From contig JAJFTK010000054.1 in the NCBI GenBank assembly GCA_021372945.1, forward strand, positions 1-64,000: a DNA stretch of 64,000 nt, given 5' to 3'. This document shows, piece after piece, positions 41,717-50,829 of the stretch. Every line of letters begins with the position of its first letter. Position 1 is the stretch's first letter. The notes beneath the pieces are model-generated. The model made no database searches, was not told the DNA's origin, and saw only the letters and a program-made list of their open reading frames with translations. The DNA is from Planctomycetaceae bacterium (GTDB lineage Bacteria; Planctomycetota; Phycisphaerae; Sedimentisphaerales; Anaerohalosphaeraceae). The position numbers and the translations under genes are program-made.

Positions 41717-43372
41717 TCAGTTTTTTTTCCATACCTGGATTTCCGGGCTTACGCCTTCCGCGGGCATGATCGGCCAGCAGGCCAGGGACATCCAGTTCTT
41801 TTTTGGATTCAACACACGGGTATGACGAAACGCGGCCGATCGCTCGTATTGCATCTGGTTGCTGGCCAATGCCTTACGCAGTCCCAGCGCCTCAGGAGTT
41901 TGCAGGTTGAGCCATTCATCGGAAGTGATGATGTACGGCGGCAGTTTATTCTGCTCCGCAAGCATCTGCTGCAGGGACGGCACGCTCCAATTTTCGATCA
42001 CCTTATAGCCATACCGATTCAACTTTGGCCCATAAGGTCTGCGGATGCAGGATAGCACAGGCGTTTCCCGGGAGACATTTTGAACGAACCATTCAGCCGT
42101 TCGCGTCCGTGAATCTCTGGCCAATTCAAAAACCAGTGCGGCGCAGTAAAGAGCCGAACAAATCAGCCCGGCGGCGCCGGCTCCAAGCGCGGCCCGGCTC
42201 CATAATCGGCTGCGTTGCTGCCAAACCTGCGCCGCCGCGAAACCCACCGGCAGGTAGAAGAGCCCCATTATCGGCAGATAGTAGCGAATATAACTCATTT
42301 TAATCTGCATGGATACGGCGACATAGAAGAACACCAGGGGGAAAACAATCGCCAGCGTATTGAAAAGCAGGTGCTTGCGCATCGTGACGGCAAGCGAGAC
42401 CACGATCATTGCGATAAGCGGCCAACCGATGGCGCAGTAAAACTGTCTCAGCGTTCCGACCAACTGCGGCAGATACCCCGCAAACTCCTGGTTAAAATCC
42501 TTCACCCCTCGGCCGCCGACCCAAACCCCCATGCGTTCCCAGTACGCCATTGGCCAGGGGATGATATTCTGCAAGAGCGCAAACAAGAATCCAAAAACGG
42601 CGATCGCCAGGAGCGTGTTGCGGCTTGCCAATCCCCGCAGGCTTGTTTTCCAGTTGCGCGAACTGGCATACAGCTTCTGCAAGCGCAGTCCCGTATAGGC
42701 CACCGCAAACGCCGCCGCGTAAAAAAGCACCGGATCCTTCGTTGCACAGGCAAACGCGAACATTGCCCCCATCGCGACATGATCCTTCCACTTATTCAAG
42801 GCCGTGCTGCGCAGCATAAAATAAAAACCTGCCGTGATCCACAGCATGGAGGGAACATCCACGCATGTCGTATGGCTATAATAAACGAAACCATACGTAA
42901 GCGCGGTGCAGACCGCCGCTATGAATCCCGCCCACGAACTGCTGTAATAAAATCGTCCTGCCAGGTAAATGAATACCACCGTCAGCGCCGACATGATCAG
43001 CACGTTCACGCGTGAAATTCTGGCCAGTGTTTCCAGCCGCGATGGCGTTATGACCTGCGCGCGCGTCTGTCCATTGAAGGTGACAGGCTCGGGCTTGCGT
43101 TCCCAGCCATTGATAAAAACCTTGTAGATCGTTCCGTCGATTAGAAATTGCAGCCGCGGATATTTATAGTCCCACTTGCCGTATAATTTGGGCATCTCAC
43201 GCAGAACCGTAATCCCTTCTATCGAATCCGGCGACCACGGAACATATCCATCCATGCCCCAGTTGAACGCAAAAAGGTTCAAGACCAAATTCAGGCAGAC
43301 GGCGATAAAAAGGAAGGGCCCATCCTTTTTCCAAAAAGATCGGCCCTTTGTCTCTTTCAAACGTTTCTTCAT
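41717..43372 (-). CDS. GT39-like (GT-C) membrane glycosyltransferase
   Basis: The 551-residue protein has about ten hydrophobic helices. The first periplasmic loop has the acidic pair WSPDSIEG and a KYPRLQ motif, matching dolichyl-phosphate-mannose mannosyltransferase and ArnT-like GT-C enzymes, which use a polyprenyl-phosphate sugar donor. A second conserved patch is YYSHTTCVDVPSMLW. The acceptor is unknown. It lies 11 nt downstream of the NifU-like gene on the same strand and is convergent with mtnA. Confidence 0.75.
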   Translation of the reverse strand: MKKRLKETKGRSFWKKDGPFLFIAVCLNLVLNLFAFNWGMDGYVPWSPDSIEGITVLREMPKLYGKWDYKYPRLQFLIDGTIYKVFINGWERKPEPVTFNGQTRAQVITPSRLETLARISRVNVLIMSALTVVFIYLAGRFYYSSSWAGFIAAVCTALTYGFVYYSHTTCVDVPSMLWITAGFYFMLRSTALNKWKDHVAMGAMFAFACATKDPVLFYAAAFAVAYTGLRLQKLYASSRNWKTSLRGLASRNTLLAIAVFGFLFALLQNIIPWPMAYWERMGVWVGGRGVKDFNQEFAGYLPQLVGTLRQFYCAIGWPLIAMIVVSLAVTMRKHLLFNTLAIVFPLVFFYVAVSMQIKMSYIRYYLPIMGLFYLPVGFAAAQVWQQRSRLWSRAALGAGAAGLICSALYCAALVFELARDSRTRTAEWFVQNVSRETPVLSCIRRPYGPKLNRYGYKVIENWSVPSLQQMLAEQNKLPPYIITSDEWLNLQTPEALGLRKALASNQMQYERSAAFRHTRVLNPKKNWMSLACWPIMPAEGVSPEIQVWKKN

Positions 43373-43383
43373 GCCTGCGGGAT

Positions 43384-43641
43384 TTAGTTCACTGCAACAA
43401 CCTGCTTAACGTCGGTCACCTTTTGCCTGAGCATGCGTTCCACGCCCATCCTCAGCGTCATCTGTGCCCCCGGGCAGCCTCTGCAGGCGCCTTGGAGCCT
43501 CACGCGGACGGTTTTATCAGGGTCAATGCCCACCAGTTCAATATCGCCGCCGTCATTTTGCAGCATAGGACGGATGGAATCGATCACTTCGGTTACTTTG
43601 GCTTCAAACGACTTTTCGCCGCATCCACAATTATCGCACAT
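43384..43641 (-). CDS. NifU C-terminal domain protein (Fe-S scaffold/carrier)
   Basis: This 85-residue protein is a stand-alone NifU C-terminal (Nfu) domain: IRPMLQNDGGDIELVGID followed by GACRGCPGAQMTL, whose CxxC pair binds a 4Fe-4S cluster between two monomers. A cysteine-rich start (MCDNCGCG) is an additional feature. It would deliver clusters to iron-sulfur proteins, of which the hydrogenases in this window have many. Confidence 0.9.
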   Translation of the reverse strand: MCDNCGCGEKSFEAKVTEVIDSIRPMLQNDGGDIELVGIDPDKTVRVRLQGACRGCPGAQMTLRMGVERMLRQKVTDVKQVVAVN

Positions 43642-43751
43642 ATATAGACTCCTAATCTAAAGTAGACTACATTATATACAGACTTTTACGCTTGAACAAG
43701 AGAAGAATTCAAAAAGTGAACTTCGATGGTCCGGAAAACCACCCCAAGAAT

Positions 43752-44105
43752 CTAGCTGCTCACCTCAATCAGTTCAGGATCGCTCTGGGCCCGCATGATG
43801 ACCTCTTCACAAGAGATACAGCTTTCGGCGCTCAGGCGAATGCTCGAGTCCCTGCCTAAAAGCACGATCTTGAATTGCCCCGGAACTATGCCCAGTTCGT
43901 TCCTCAGATCGGCATTCGCTGAATCGGATTCGAGAATCTCCTCGATTTGAATGTCATAAGTATCAAGTGCACATCTGCTCCCCGATAGGGCATCCATCTG
44001 CAACTGATATAACCGATCATCTCGAGAAGGGGAAAAAACAAATAAATGCCTTTTGCCGGATTGCTCTTCGGTCAGTTTTTCAATTTTTCTGAGTCCTTCT
44101 CGCAT
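43752..44105 (-). CDS. DUF4174-like protein
   Basis: The 117-residue protein has KRHLFVFSPSRDDRLYQLQMDAL and VPGQFKIVLLGRDSSIRLS, a small thioredoxin-like layout seen in DUF4174 proteins, which report a stretch for disulfide-like or peroxide-linked chemistry. It ends SCISCEEVIM, holding a CxxC. Unlike many family members there is no signal peptide. No operon partner is evident. The function is unknown. Confidence 0.6.
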   Translation of the reverse strand: MREGLRKIEKLTEEQSGKRHLFVFSPSRDDRLYQLQMDALSGSRCALDTYDIQIEEILESDSANADLRNELGIVPGQFKIVLLGRDSSIRLSAESCISCEEVIMRAQSDPELIEVSS

Positions 44106-44324
44106 AATCCGCTCCTTTCAGCCGGAAATATTATAAACTCGCCTTTATCCTTTTGCTACGAAAATATTGCCGCTGAGCCCGCTTTATTTTGTATTTTTCC
44201 GTTTTTTTTGCTATGCAGCGGCATTTCAGCAAGAACTAGGCAATTCTCTTAGTCGAAATCAGCTTGATGCGCAGTGTTTTGAATGCATGAAAAAGCAATA
44301 TGCGGGCGGATGATAAACTAGCTA

Positions 44325-44352
44325 TTGAACGTTAAGAATGCCAGTCTATAAT
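44325..44352 (+). promoter_or_regulatory. menG/ubiE promoter
   Basis: TTGAAC (44325-44330) and a consensus TATAAT (44347-44352) are 16 nt apart. The -10 box ends 8 nt before ATG 44361, so the mRNA would start within about two bases of the start codon. The rest of 44106-44324 contains no gene that I can see. Confidence 0.65.
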
Positions 44353-44360
44353 GATGACCT

Positions 44361-45107
44361 ATGAATGCCTCAAACGCTATGACCGAAAGGACGAAATTTG
44401 TATTCGACCCGATCGCGCCGCACTACGACCGGTGCAATCATTTATTCAGCTTTGGGCTGGACAGGCGATGGCGCGAGGCGCTGGTCCGCGCCGCCTGTCC
44501 GCAGCTCAATGAGGACGTCCTCGATATTTGTACGGGCACTGGCGATGTTGTTTTTGACGTGCTGAGATACAGCCCCGCGCGAAAGGTGACCGGGATCGAT
44601 CTCAGCGAACCGATGATCCACCTGGCACAGGAGAAACAGATACTGCTTGGCTCACGAAAGTGGATGCGCCAGGCGAGACTTTGCTGGAAAACCGCGGATA
44701 TCATGTCGGCGGGCCTGGCGGACGGCGGTTATGACCTGGCCACGTGCGCCTTTGGGATACGAAACATCGCGGATAGGTCCAAAGCGTTCCATGAATTGAA
44801 CCGGCTGCTCAGGCCAAATGGCCGGCTTGCCATCCTGGAGTTCTCATTGCCCTCAAACCCGCTCGTCCGGCTGGTTTATCGATTTTATCTGCAGATCCTG
44901 ATGCCTGTTTTTGGCCGCGCGGTGACAGGCCGGCGCGATGCGCTCCGATATCTTTCAAAATCAATTGTTCACTGGCATACATCGGTTGACTTCAGGCAGG
45001 AACTCTCCGCGGCCGGATTTAACGAAATTCGCAGTAAAGCTCTGACCCTCGGTATTGTTACGCTCTGGCTGGCCCGCAAGGACGATCAGAGGCCGTACGG
45101 GTCATAA
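44361..45107 (+). CDS. menG: Demethylmenaquinone methyltransferase (UbiE/MenG family)
   Basis: The enzyme adds the C-methyl group in the last step of menaquinone synthesis. The 248-residue protein starts with VFDPIAPHYDRCNHLFSFGLD and has LDICTGTGDVVFDVL (motif I), VTGIDLSEPMIHLA, CAFGIRNIADR and GRLAILEFSLP, all typical. The start matches a promoter ending just upstream, so the transcript may be leaderless; ATG 44379 is an alternative. Its 3' end overlaps the convergent YbaK-family gene by 22 bp. Confidence 0.92.
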   Translation: MNASNAMTERTKFVFDPIAPHYDRCNHLFSFGLDRRWREALVRAACPQLNEDVLDICTGTGDVVFDVLRYSPARKVTGIDLSEPMIHLAQEKQILLGSRKWMRQARLCWKTADIMSAGLADGGYDLATCAFGIRNIADRSKAFHELNRLLRPNGRLAILEFSLPSNPLVRLVYRFYLQILMPVFGRAVTGRRDALRYLSKSIVHWHTSVDFRQELSAAGFNEIRSKALTLGIVTLWLARKDDQRPYGS

Positions 45108-45604
45108 AAGAACGGGTCAAACGGCATAGATTCTATCTCGTCCGGCATTGCCGAATAGCTGAAACTGCAAATCTGCGGTTTAACGAGTTTGCGGTAATCC
45201 TTCATCTTCATCCAAACCGACTGGTCGTGTTTGCCGCTGAAGAACACAATTTCCTTATCCCTGGCAAGGGTTTTATCCATAAGAGTGGGAAGGTTGTAGA
45301 GATTGCCGAACGGCGGCTCTGCCCCCAACTCACTATCGGCGAAAAGCCTTTGAAGCTCCTCTTCACTAGCCAACTCGACAGAATCGGTCCGAAAATGTTT
45401 TTGCAGGGCGTAAATATCGATCTTCCGATCCGCCGGAAGGACGCAAACCGTATACTCACCATCGACTTTAACCACGACCGCTTTGGCAACCTGGCGGGGC
45501 GGGATCTCTTCGACCGTGGCCAACTGATCGGCGGTGAAAACAGGTTTGTGCTCCGAAATCCTGAACTTTGATCGATTTTCGTTTAAGTATTCTATGACGG
45601 TCAT
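45086..45604 (-). CDS. YbaK/EbsC-family aminoacyl-tRNA deacylase
   Basis: The 172-residue protein has the YbaK/ProX fold signatures: VAKAVVVKVDGEYTVCVLPADRKID with the conserved Lys, and GAEPPFGNLYNLPTLMD. Family members hydrolyse mischarged tRNAs such as Cys- or Ala-tRNA(Pro). It belongs to the stand-alone group. It overlaps menG tail to tail. Nothing else lies in 45605-45782. Confidence 0.85.
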   Translation of the reverse strand: MTVIEYLNENRSKFRISEHKPVFTADQLATVEEIPPRQVAKAVVVKVDGEYTVCVLPADRKIDIYALQKHFRTDSVELASEEELQRLFADSELGAEPPFGNLYNLPTLMDKTLARDKEIVFFSGKHDQSVWMKMKDYRKLVKPQICSFSYSAMPDEIESMPFDPFFYDPYGL

Positions 45605-45782
45605 GATCTGTCCCCTTATTCTTAAGTCAACTTTTCAGTCCCTTCAAACAGGTGTGACAGCACCGCATGGGGCTATTGCTTATTACGATCTGAAAACTTC
45701 CAGGTTGTTCAAAGAAACAAAAAATCAGCGATGGCCAGGGCAAAAATACTCGAATTCGATCCAAATACAAATTGCCGGGCTG

Positions 45783-46865
45783 CTAGTCCGCAAGGGCCTC
45801 GAGGATTCCGTGGATGTCCACATGTTCGCCGACCAGGGTTCGCAGCCGCAGGACCTTGTCCATGTCGTAGGAGCGGATCTTAAAGCCCAAGTCCTTCATG
45901 CGGGCGCTGACTTTGTAGGTGTCGTCATTGCTGAAAAGCACGGGGATCTGGCTGCTCTTGAGCAGCGGTTCGATGGTTGGGTGCGGTTCAAAGCCGCCGG
46001 TCAGGATGATGCCTCCGCTGGGCGTGCCGCGCGACAGGAGCAGGATCGCGATGAGGATGTTATCGACGCGGTCACCGGGCATAATGACCAGGGTATTTTC
46101 GTGGATGTACTTGATGGCGTTCTGGGGTTCCATGGCGGCCACGACCGTTTCTTCGATAATATTGGAGAGTCCCTCGTGTCCGCACAGAACCTGGTAATTG
46201 AATTCTTCGGCAAGCTGTCCCAGCGTGAAGGTGGTCAAATGCTTGTCATAGGGGATCGCGCCGATAAGGCGCGTACCCATCAGAGCCAGTCCTTTTTCGA
46301 CGGTCTGCCTGACCTTATCATATTTTTCCGCAATGACCTTGTTCAAGATGACGCCGATGATCTCGACATCGTGGTTGCCAAAGAGCGCCATGCTCAAGGC
46401 GATCTCATCGAGCGGTTTGCCAATGCCTCCGGCGGTTACGATAATGACCTTGGCGCCGAGCAATTGGGCGACGCGGGCATTGGAAAGTCCAAAACAGCTT
46501 CCCACGCCGGCGTGGCCGGTTCCTTCATAGATGAGGACCTGGTGGGCCTTGGAGAGCCGTTCATGGCAATGCAGGATCTGGTCCTCCAGCGGTTTAACAT
46601 TTGGGTTCTCGATGAACTTGCGGGTAAAATCGCTTTCGATGGCGATGGGGCTCAGGTAGTAGGGTTCTTCCTTCATATTGAAGACTTCGTGCATCAGTAC
46701 GCCGTCTTCGTCGATGTTTTTGTCGTGATAGCGCACATAGTGCTGGCCCACGGGTTTGCAGTAGCCGGGGTTAATGCCCTTGTCATGCAGAAGCTGCATG
46801 AGGCCCAGGCTGAACGAGGTTTTTCCACAATCCCTGAGGGTGGCGCTGATATAGAGCGGCTTCAT
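45783..46865 (-). CDS. BioD-like NTPase with DRTGG domain (phosphotransacetylase N-terminal type)
   Basis: The 360-residue protein has an N-terminal dethiobiotin-synthetase-like P-loop (ISATLRDCGKTS), KPVGQH, IYEGTGHAGVGSCFGLSNA and IIVTAGGIGKPLDEIALS. The C-terminal 140 residues form a DRTGG domain (CGHEGLSNIIEETVVAAM and MPGDRVDNILIAILL). This pairing is found at the N-terminus of long phosphotransacetylases (Pta) and as stand-alone proteins in many anaerobes. The catalytic Pta domain is absent. ATG 46865 follows GGAGA. A regulatory or metabolic-sensing role is inferred. Confidence 0.75.
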   Translation of the reverse strand: MKPLYISATLRDCGKTSFSLGLMQLLHDKGINPGYCKPVGQHYVRYHDKNIDEDGVLMHEVFNMKEEPYYLSPIAIESDFTRKFIENPNVKPLEDQILHCHERLSKAHQVLIYEGTGHAGVGSCFGLSNARVAQLLGAKVIIVTAGGIGKPLDEIALSMALFGNHDVEIIGVILNKVIAEKYDKVRQTVEKGLALMGTRLIGAIPYDKHLTTFTLGQLAEEFNYQVLCGHEGLSNIIEETVVAAMEPQNAIKYIHENTLVIMPGDRVDNILIAILLLSRGTPSGGIILTGGFEPHPTIEPLLKSSQIPVLFSNDDTYKVSARMKDLGFKIRSYDMDKVLRLRTLVGEHVDIHGILEALAD

Positions 46866-46944
46866 GGGTCTCCATTTCAATTAAGTACGGGCACCATTAT
46901 AAACGCACAGCCGGGAATTTGCACCTAAATAAAGACCGCTGCAT

Positions 46945-47394
46945 TCAAGAGGCGATCCATGGCTGATCGGAGGCGGAGGCAGTCTGAGATCGGATGCCGG
47001 TATTCTGAGAGTCAGCGGAAATATCTATGATGGGGCGGCCAGCCGGCCGGCTTTTGCAGATCAAAGGAATAATATGGACCAGTTTGTCGAACTCGCCGCA
47101 TTTGGTTACATAAGCCGATGCGCCTGCATCTAACATGGCTTTTTTCTGTTCGGCCTCGTCGTACATGGAAAGGCCGATAATCTTAATATGCGGAAGCCGG
47201 CTGTGGATGGCTTGGGTTGCGGCAATTCCGTTCAGGCGGGGCATATTAAAATCCATCAGAACCACATCGGGCAGATACTGAGCGAGTCGGCCTGCCGCAG
47301 CAGACTGGCCGATGTCAACGTAGGAACCGGCTTTCGGTCAGCGCAAAAAAACGATACGCTCCGTGCAGGAACTCTCCTGTACATTGCGCAGCAT
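46945..47394 (-). pseudogene. Degraded response regulator receiver domain
   Basis: From 47337 down to 46945 the frame encodes the C-terminal two thirds of a receiver domain: LPDVVLMDFNMPRLNG with the phospho-acceptor Asp, IKIIGLSMYDEAEQ with the conserved Ser, and GASAYVTKCG with the conserved Lys. The N-terminal acidic pair is missing. Reading upstream in frame there is a TGA at 47338-47340, then only an unrelated-looking 18-codon piece starting at 47394. There is no DNA-binding domain. The piece looks like a dying gene; a short GTG-started fragment could still be translated. Confidence 0.65.
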
Positions 47395-47399
47395 GGCGG

Positions 47400-47885
47400 T
47401 TAAGCGGGATTTTTGAGTTCCTTTTGTATTGCCTTTAGGAATTCATCCACGCGATCTTGAAGCTCAGCCGTCAAGTTCATCTGCTGCTCGATAGAGGCGG
47501 GTTCTATGCCGAAAATGACAATTTCTTCAGGTGACTGGCCGAGCATTCGAGCTAATTCGAGAACTTTGATGATATCGATCTCGTGCAGGGAGAGATGCGT
47601 GAGTTTCTTAATGGAATTTACATCATCAGGTGTGAAGCGTTTGATCGTGCCCGGCTTTAGTCCCATTTTGGCGCAATCGATCAGGATGACTTTCCTGCGT
47701 CCGGCGATGATATGCAAGAGGCTCATCCCGCCGCAGCCGCCGTCATAGTATTCGACTGTTTCGGAAGGAAGTGTTCCGGCGGCGGCTAGTTTGGCCAAAC
47801 GATTGACGAGTTCAACGCCAATGCCTTCATCGGCCATCAGCGGATTGCCGAGCCCTATCACGATCACTGGTTTTAGATCTGCCAT
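47400..47885 (-). CDS. NiFe hydrogenase maturation protease (HyaD/HycI family)
   Basis: This 161-residue peptidase removes the C-terminal tail of a NiFe large subunit after nickel insertion. It has VIGLGNPLMADEGIGVELV (Ni-contacting Glu), the second ligand in ILIDCAKMG and the third, His, in THLSLHEIDI. ATG 47885 is the likely start (TTG 47888 precedes it). Of the two large subunits in this window only that at 50880 has a removable tail, so that is the probable client. It lies about 3 kb downstream of that operon, separated by the sigma-factor pair and a kinase gene. Confidence 0.9.
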   Translation of the reverse strand: MADLKPVIVIGLGNPLMADEGIGVELVNRLAKLAAAGTLPSETVEYYDGGCGGMSLLHIIAGRRKVILIDCAKMGLKPGTIKRFTPDDVNSIKKLTHLSLHEIDIIKVLELARMLGQSPEEIVIFGIEPASIEQQMNLTAELQDRVDEFLKAIQKELKNPA

Positions 47886-47923
47886 CAAGACAAAGTATAG
47901 ACCTCATGCGCAAAACGGCAAAC

Positions 47924-47952
47924 AAAAAAAGCCGGACGAAGATCGCCCGGCT
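47924..47952 (-). terminator. Terminator of the sigma factor operon
   Basis: AGCCGG (47930-47935) pairs with CCGGCT (47947-47952). On the minus strand a TTTTTTT run follows. It lies about 70 bp past the stop of the membrane-anchored partner at 48019, and separates it from the maturation protease gene. Confidence 0.7.
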
Positions 47953-48018
47953 GTTCGGAGTTCACACTTATTGTGTAACCCTGCAAAAACAAGCTAAAGC
48001 TTGGACTCTTACAAGCTG

Positions 48019-49206
48019 TCATTGCGGTAACTGGTCGGCCGGCACGTCCTCAACGCGCAAGTCGCCGTAGATGACGCGATAATCCTGCGCATCCTTGGGC
48101 TTGTACCAGAAGATGGCTTTGGATGCGTCTCCAACTTTCACGCCATTTCCGGCGTAGTGCCAGTCCTTGTGGCCCTTGGCTTCAAAGAGCGTCAGGAACA
48201 TCATGCCTTTCATGAAACTAACGCCAAGCTGTTTGGACTCTTCCGGCGATAAATTCAATTTGGTTACAGCGCCTTCCAGCAGCGGCACCTTCTTCATATA
48301 ATCATCGACCGTGATACTCTCGGGAAAATAGCCATCGGTAAACAGTTCGGTCCAGACCTTAAGTCCGGCGATAAAATCCTGTTCCGTCGCGTCGGAAAGA
48401 TCCATTTGGGCTTCCTCCAGCGTATAGCCTGCCGGAAGGTCCATGCTGACCAGCGCATCGTCCACCGGAACATCGAATTCAAAATTCTTCAGGGTCGTCG
48501 TTTGCGGACCGATGCCCAGCGTGATCTTCACAGGCAGCGACGTCTTTACGTCCGCCCAAATCTCGATCTTCACATGTTCGCTGCCGGCGGCGTAGCCAAC
48601 TACCTTTCTGCCGTCGAGTTCTTTGACCCCCAATTTGACAGGGGCATATTGAGGCTCCGTCTGCGTCTGCACCTGGCGGATCGTCTCGCGGACGAACTTC
48701 AGGAACTCCTCCGTTCCGAGCCCGAGCGGCCCCTTCATATCGAAATAAGATCCCGTCTTCTTTTCATGCTGCAGGACGAGCATCCTGCTGTTTTCGGTAT
48801 CGAGGATCATCGTCATGCCCGGCATGGTTGAAATGGTCCTGCGAATACGGCTGCCCTTCACGATGTCGTGCATGGTCGTGCCGGACTCTTCAAGACCAGT
48901 AATAAAATCATAGATCAGGGTTTGCGCCGTCATGAGGGGGCGTACGATGTCGGCAAACGTCGGCTGCACAAATGCGACTTGTGTCCATATCACAAACCCT
49001 ACGATCAGAACGGCCGCGGCGGCCGTCAGCTTTGTCATTCGTGTTTTCATGAATGTTCTCCACGCGTTTGGCTTTACAGAAACATTGTTCTGTTGGGCCG
49101 TTTCCAAGCGGCCCAGCAGGTCGTCAAGGACGGCCTGGTTGACTGTTGGATTGGTTTTCACTTTGATGTCTTTGAGCGTCTGTTTTATTTGGTCTGTCGG
49201 TCTCAT
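48019..49206 (-). CDS. Membrane-anchored partner of the ECF sigma factor (predicted anti-sigma or LolA-like)
   Basis: The 395-residue protein has a cytoplasmic N-terminus, a helix at about 57-75 (LTAAAAVLIVGFVIWTQVAF) and a large extracytoplasmic domain with beta-strand-rich features reminiscent of LolA/outer-membrane lipoprotein-sorting proteins (GRKVVGYAAGSEHVKIEIWAD). Its gene overlaps the sigma factor gene by ATGA, as anti-sigma factors often do. This arrangement is common in Phycisphaerae. Which signal it senses is unknown. An anti-sigma role is inferred from position and topology. Confidence 0.65.
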   Translation of the reverse strand: MRPTDQIKQTLKDIKVKTNPTVNQAVLDDLLGRLETAQQNNVSVKPNAWRTFMKTRMTKLTAAAAVLIVGFVIWTQVAFVQPTFADIVRPLMTAQTLIYDFITGLEESGTTMHDIVKGSRIRRTISTMPGMTMILDTENSRMLVLQHEKKTGSYFDMKGPLGLGTEEFLKFVRETIRQVQTQTEPQYAPVKLGVKELDGRKVVGYAAGSEHVKIEIWADVKTSLPVKITLGIGPQTTTLKNFEFDVPVDDALVSMDLPAGYTLEEAQMDLSDATEQDFIAGLKVWTELFTDGYFPESITVDDYMKKVPLLEGAVTKLNLSPEESKQLGVSFMKGMMFLTLFEAKGHKDWHYAGNGVKVGDASKAIFWYKPKDAQDYRVIYGDLRVEDVPADQLPQ

Positions 49207-49748
49207 ACTGTCACCTCGCCATTCAATAATGACCGCAGTTTAGTGATGCCGTACCGGTATCGGCTTAGAACGGTTTTAATGGAGGTTTGCTGCATCGCGG
49301 CGATCGTGCTGAATTTCATCTGGCCCTGCACGTGCAGAATGACGGCTTCACGCTGCTCGTAGGGTAATTGGGCCATCGCGCCGCGGAACTGCTCGAACGC
49401 CTCGTCCTGCAGGAGCCATTGTTCGGGCCGATCGAAGCCGCCGGCAGGCGGATCAATCTCGTCAATGCCGACCTCACGATGCCGCGCCTTGGCACGATTC
49501 ACATTGCGGGCTCGATTGGCGACGCAGGTCGTCAGGTAGCCTCGCAGGCTGCCGGTCACGCTGAACGTACCGATGCAGTCGATGAAACTGATAAACGCAT
49601 CATGCACGGTATCTTCAGCCTGGCTGGTATCGGTTAAAAGCCCTGCGGCGATTCGCAGCAGGTCATCCCTGTACTTTTCGTAGATCCGGCACAGGCTCGA
49701 CCGATCCCCTTTCCTGAGTTTCCAAATCAGCATTTTGTCTTCGATCAC
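49203..49748 (-). CDS. ECF-type RNA polymerase sigma factor
   Basis: The 181-residue protein has sigma region 2 (KYRDDLLRIAAGLLTDTSQAEDTVHDAFISF) shown here in part as LLTDTSQAEDTVHDAF, and region 4 (LPYEQREAVILHVQGQMKF, then TIAAMQQTSIKTVLSRYRYG). GTG 49748 has GGAGA 8 nt upstream and gives the usual N-terminus; TTG 49763 and ATG 49733 are alternatives. The stop overlaps the start of the next gene. It should direct transcription of an envelope or carbohydrate-response regulon, not identified here. Confidence 0.9.
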   Translation of the reverse strand: MIEDKMLIWKLRKGDRSSLCRIYEKYRDDLLRIAAGLLTDTSQAEDTVHDAFISFIDCIGTFSVTGSLRGYLTTCVANRARNVNRAKARHREVGIDEIDPPAGGFDRPEQWLLQDEAFEQFRGAMAQLPYEQREAVILHVQGQMKFSTIAAMQQTSIKTVLSRYRYGITKLRSLLNGEVTV

Positions 49749-49855
49749 AGCATTTCTCCGCAAATCTTGACGTCCGGTCGTCAGCTATAACACACCGGAA
49801 CTGCTGGAAATACTTTAACAACGGAAAGATTTTTTTAATGGGCGTATGAGGCGAA

Positions 49856-50788
49856 TCAAAGGGGACGGATCTGAACTTCAATTTTCTGCCGAGCCTGCCG
49901 CCAGGACATTTCAGGGTAAAAACCAAACGCCAGGGCAGATGCGGCCTTTGTGGCGGCAATAAGGGCCTTTTCGGGTCCGACGTGCAGGTTTGCAGCCAAA
50001 CCCGCCAGAAGAAAATCGCCGCATCCCACGCTTTTGAGGATGCGCTGACGGAGCATGGCCCTGCAGGAAAAGGCCCTTTTTGAATCCAGCAGAATGGCTC
50101 CTTTTTTGCCGCGGCTGACAAGTACGTAGCGCGTGCGTTCGCATAGCGGCCGGGCGGCGCCAATGATCTGGGCGGCAGTGTTGCCGACAGGCCTGCCTGA
50201 CAATTCAGATAATTCCTCAAGATTCGGTTTGATCAGCATTAAAGGAATGGATTCAACGATTTGCTTATATGCGGGCCCGGAGGAATCCAAGCCAATGCGA
50301 GCTCCTTTTCTCTGCAATTTTTGGATCAGCCGGATGATCCTGTCGGAGTGTTCGGCAGGCATTGAGCCGGCAAATAGGATGACGCTGCGAGAATGAACCA
50401 TCGCCGTCAGATCGTCTGAAAGTTTGTCAATCGTTTGGTCAGCGGCTAAATTGCACTGAGCGCGCAGATGCATTTCACGTTTGTTGACCGTATCGACAAC
50501 AGTGACGTTTTGGCGCGTTCGACCGTTCACCGGCGTTAAGGCCAGATGAATGAGCGGGTCGTGGATGGCCAGGCTCAATTGATCGTAGTCTTGCAGCCCC
50601 CAAAGACCCGCCGCGGTGTTTTCAATGCCCATCCAGGCCAGTGCGCGGCTGATGTTCAAGGCCTTCCCCGCGGCAACGATCGTCTGCCGGTCGAGCGGCT
50701 TGTGGTCAGCCCAGTCCAGACCGGCAGCATAGCATGTGATATCCCATGCCGGACACAAGCCAACCGTGATGATGGATCGTTTTCTCAT
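49856..50788 (-). CDS. PfkB-family carbohydrate kinase (1-phosphofructokinase/tagatose-6-phosphate kinase type)
   Basis: The 310-residue protein has the early GKALNISRALAWMG segment of the FruK/LacC branch, LFAGSMPAE, and the C-terminal SVGCGDFLLAGLAANL, where GxGD holds the catalytic Asp. The usual Ala of GAGD is Cys here. It probably phosphorylates a sugar phosphate with ATP, but the substrate cannot be named. It is in the same orientation as the hydrogenase operon but beyond that operon's terminator. Confidence 0.8.
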   Translation of the reverse strand: MRKRSIITVGLCPAWDITCYAAGLDWADHKPLDRQTIVAAGKALNISRALAWMGIENTAAGLWGLQDYDQLSLAIHDPLIHLALTPVNGRTRQNVTVVDTVNKREMHLRAQCNLAADQTIDKLSDDLTAMVHSRSVILFAGSMPAEHSDRIIRLIQKLQRKGARIGLDSSGPAYKQIVESIPLMLIKPNLEELSELSGRPVGNTAAQIIGAARPLCERTRYVLVSRGKKGAILLDSKRAFSCRAMLRQRILKSVGCGDFLLAGLAANLHVGPEKALIAATKAASALAFGFYPEMSWRQARQKIEVQIRPL

Positions 50789-50829
50789 CTCGGCCTGCCA
50801 TTATAGAGCAAGACGAAATCGGTTTAAAA

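Noticed and set aside
45534..46928. 464-codon open frame on the plus strand
   Set aside because: It is antisense to the BioD-like/DRTGG gene, which has clear P-loop and DRTGG motifs. The plus-strand translation shows no recognisable motif.
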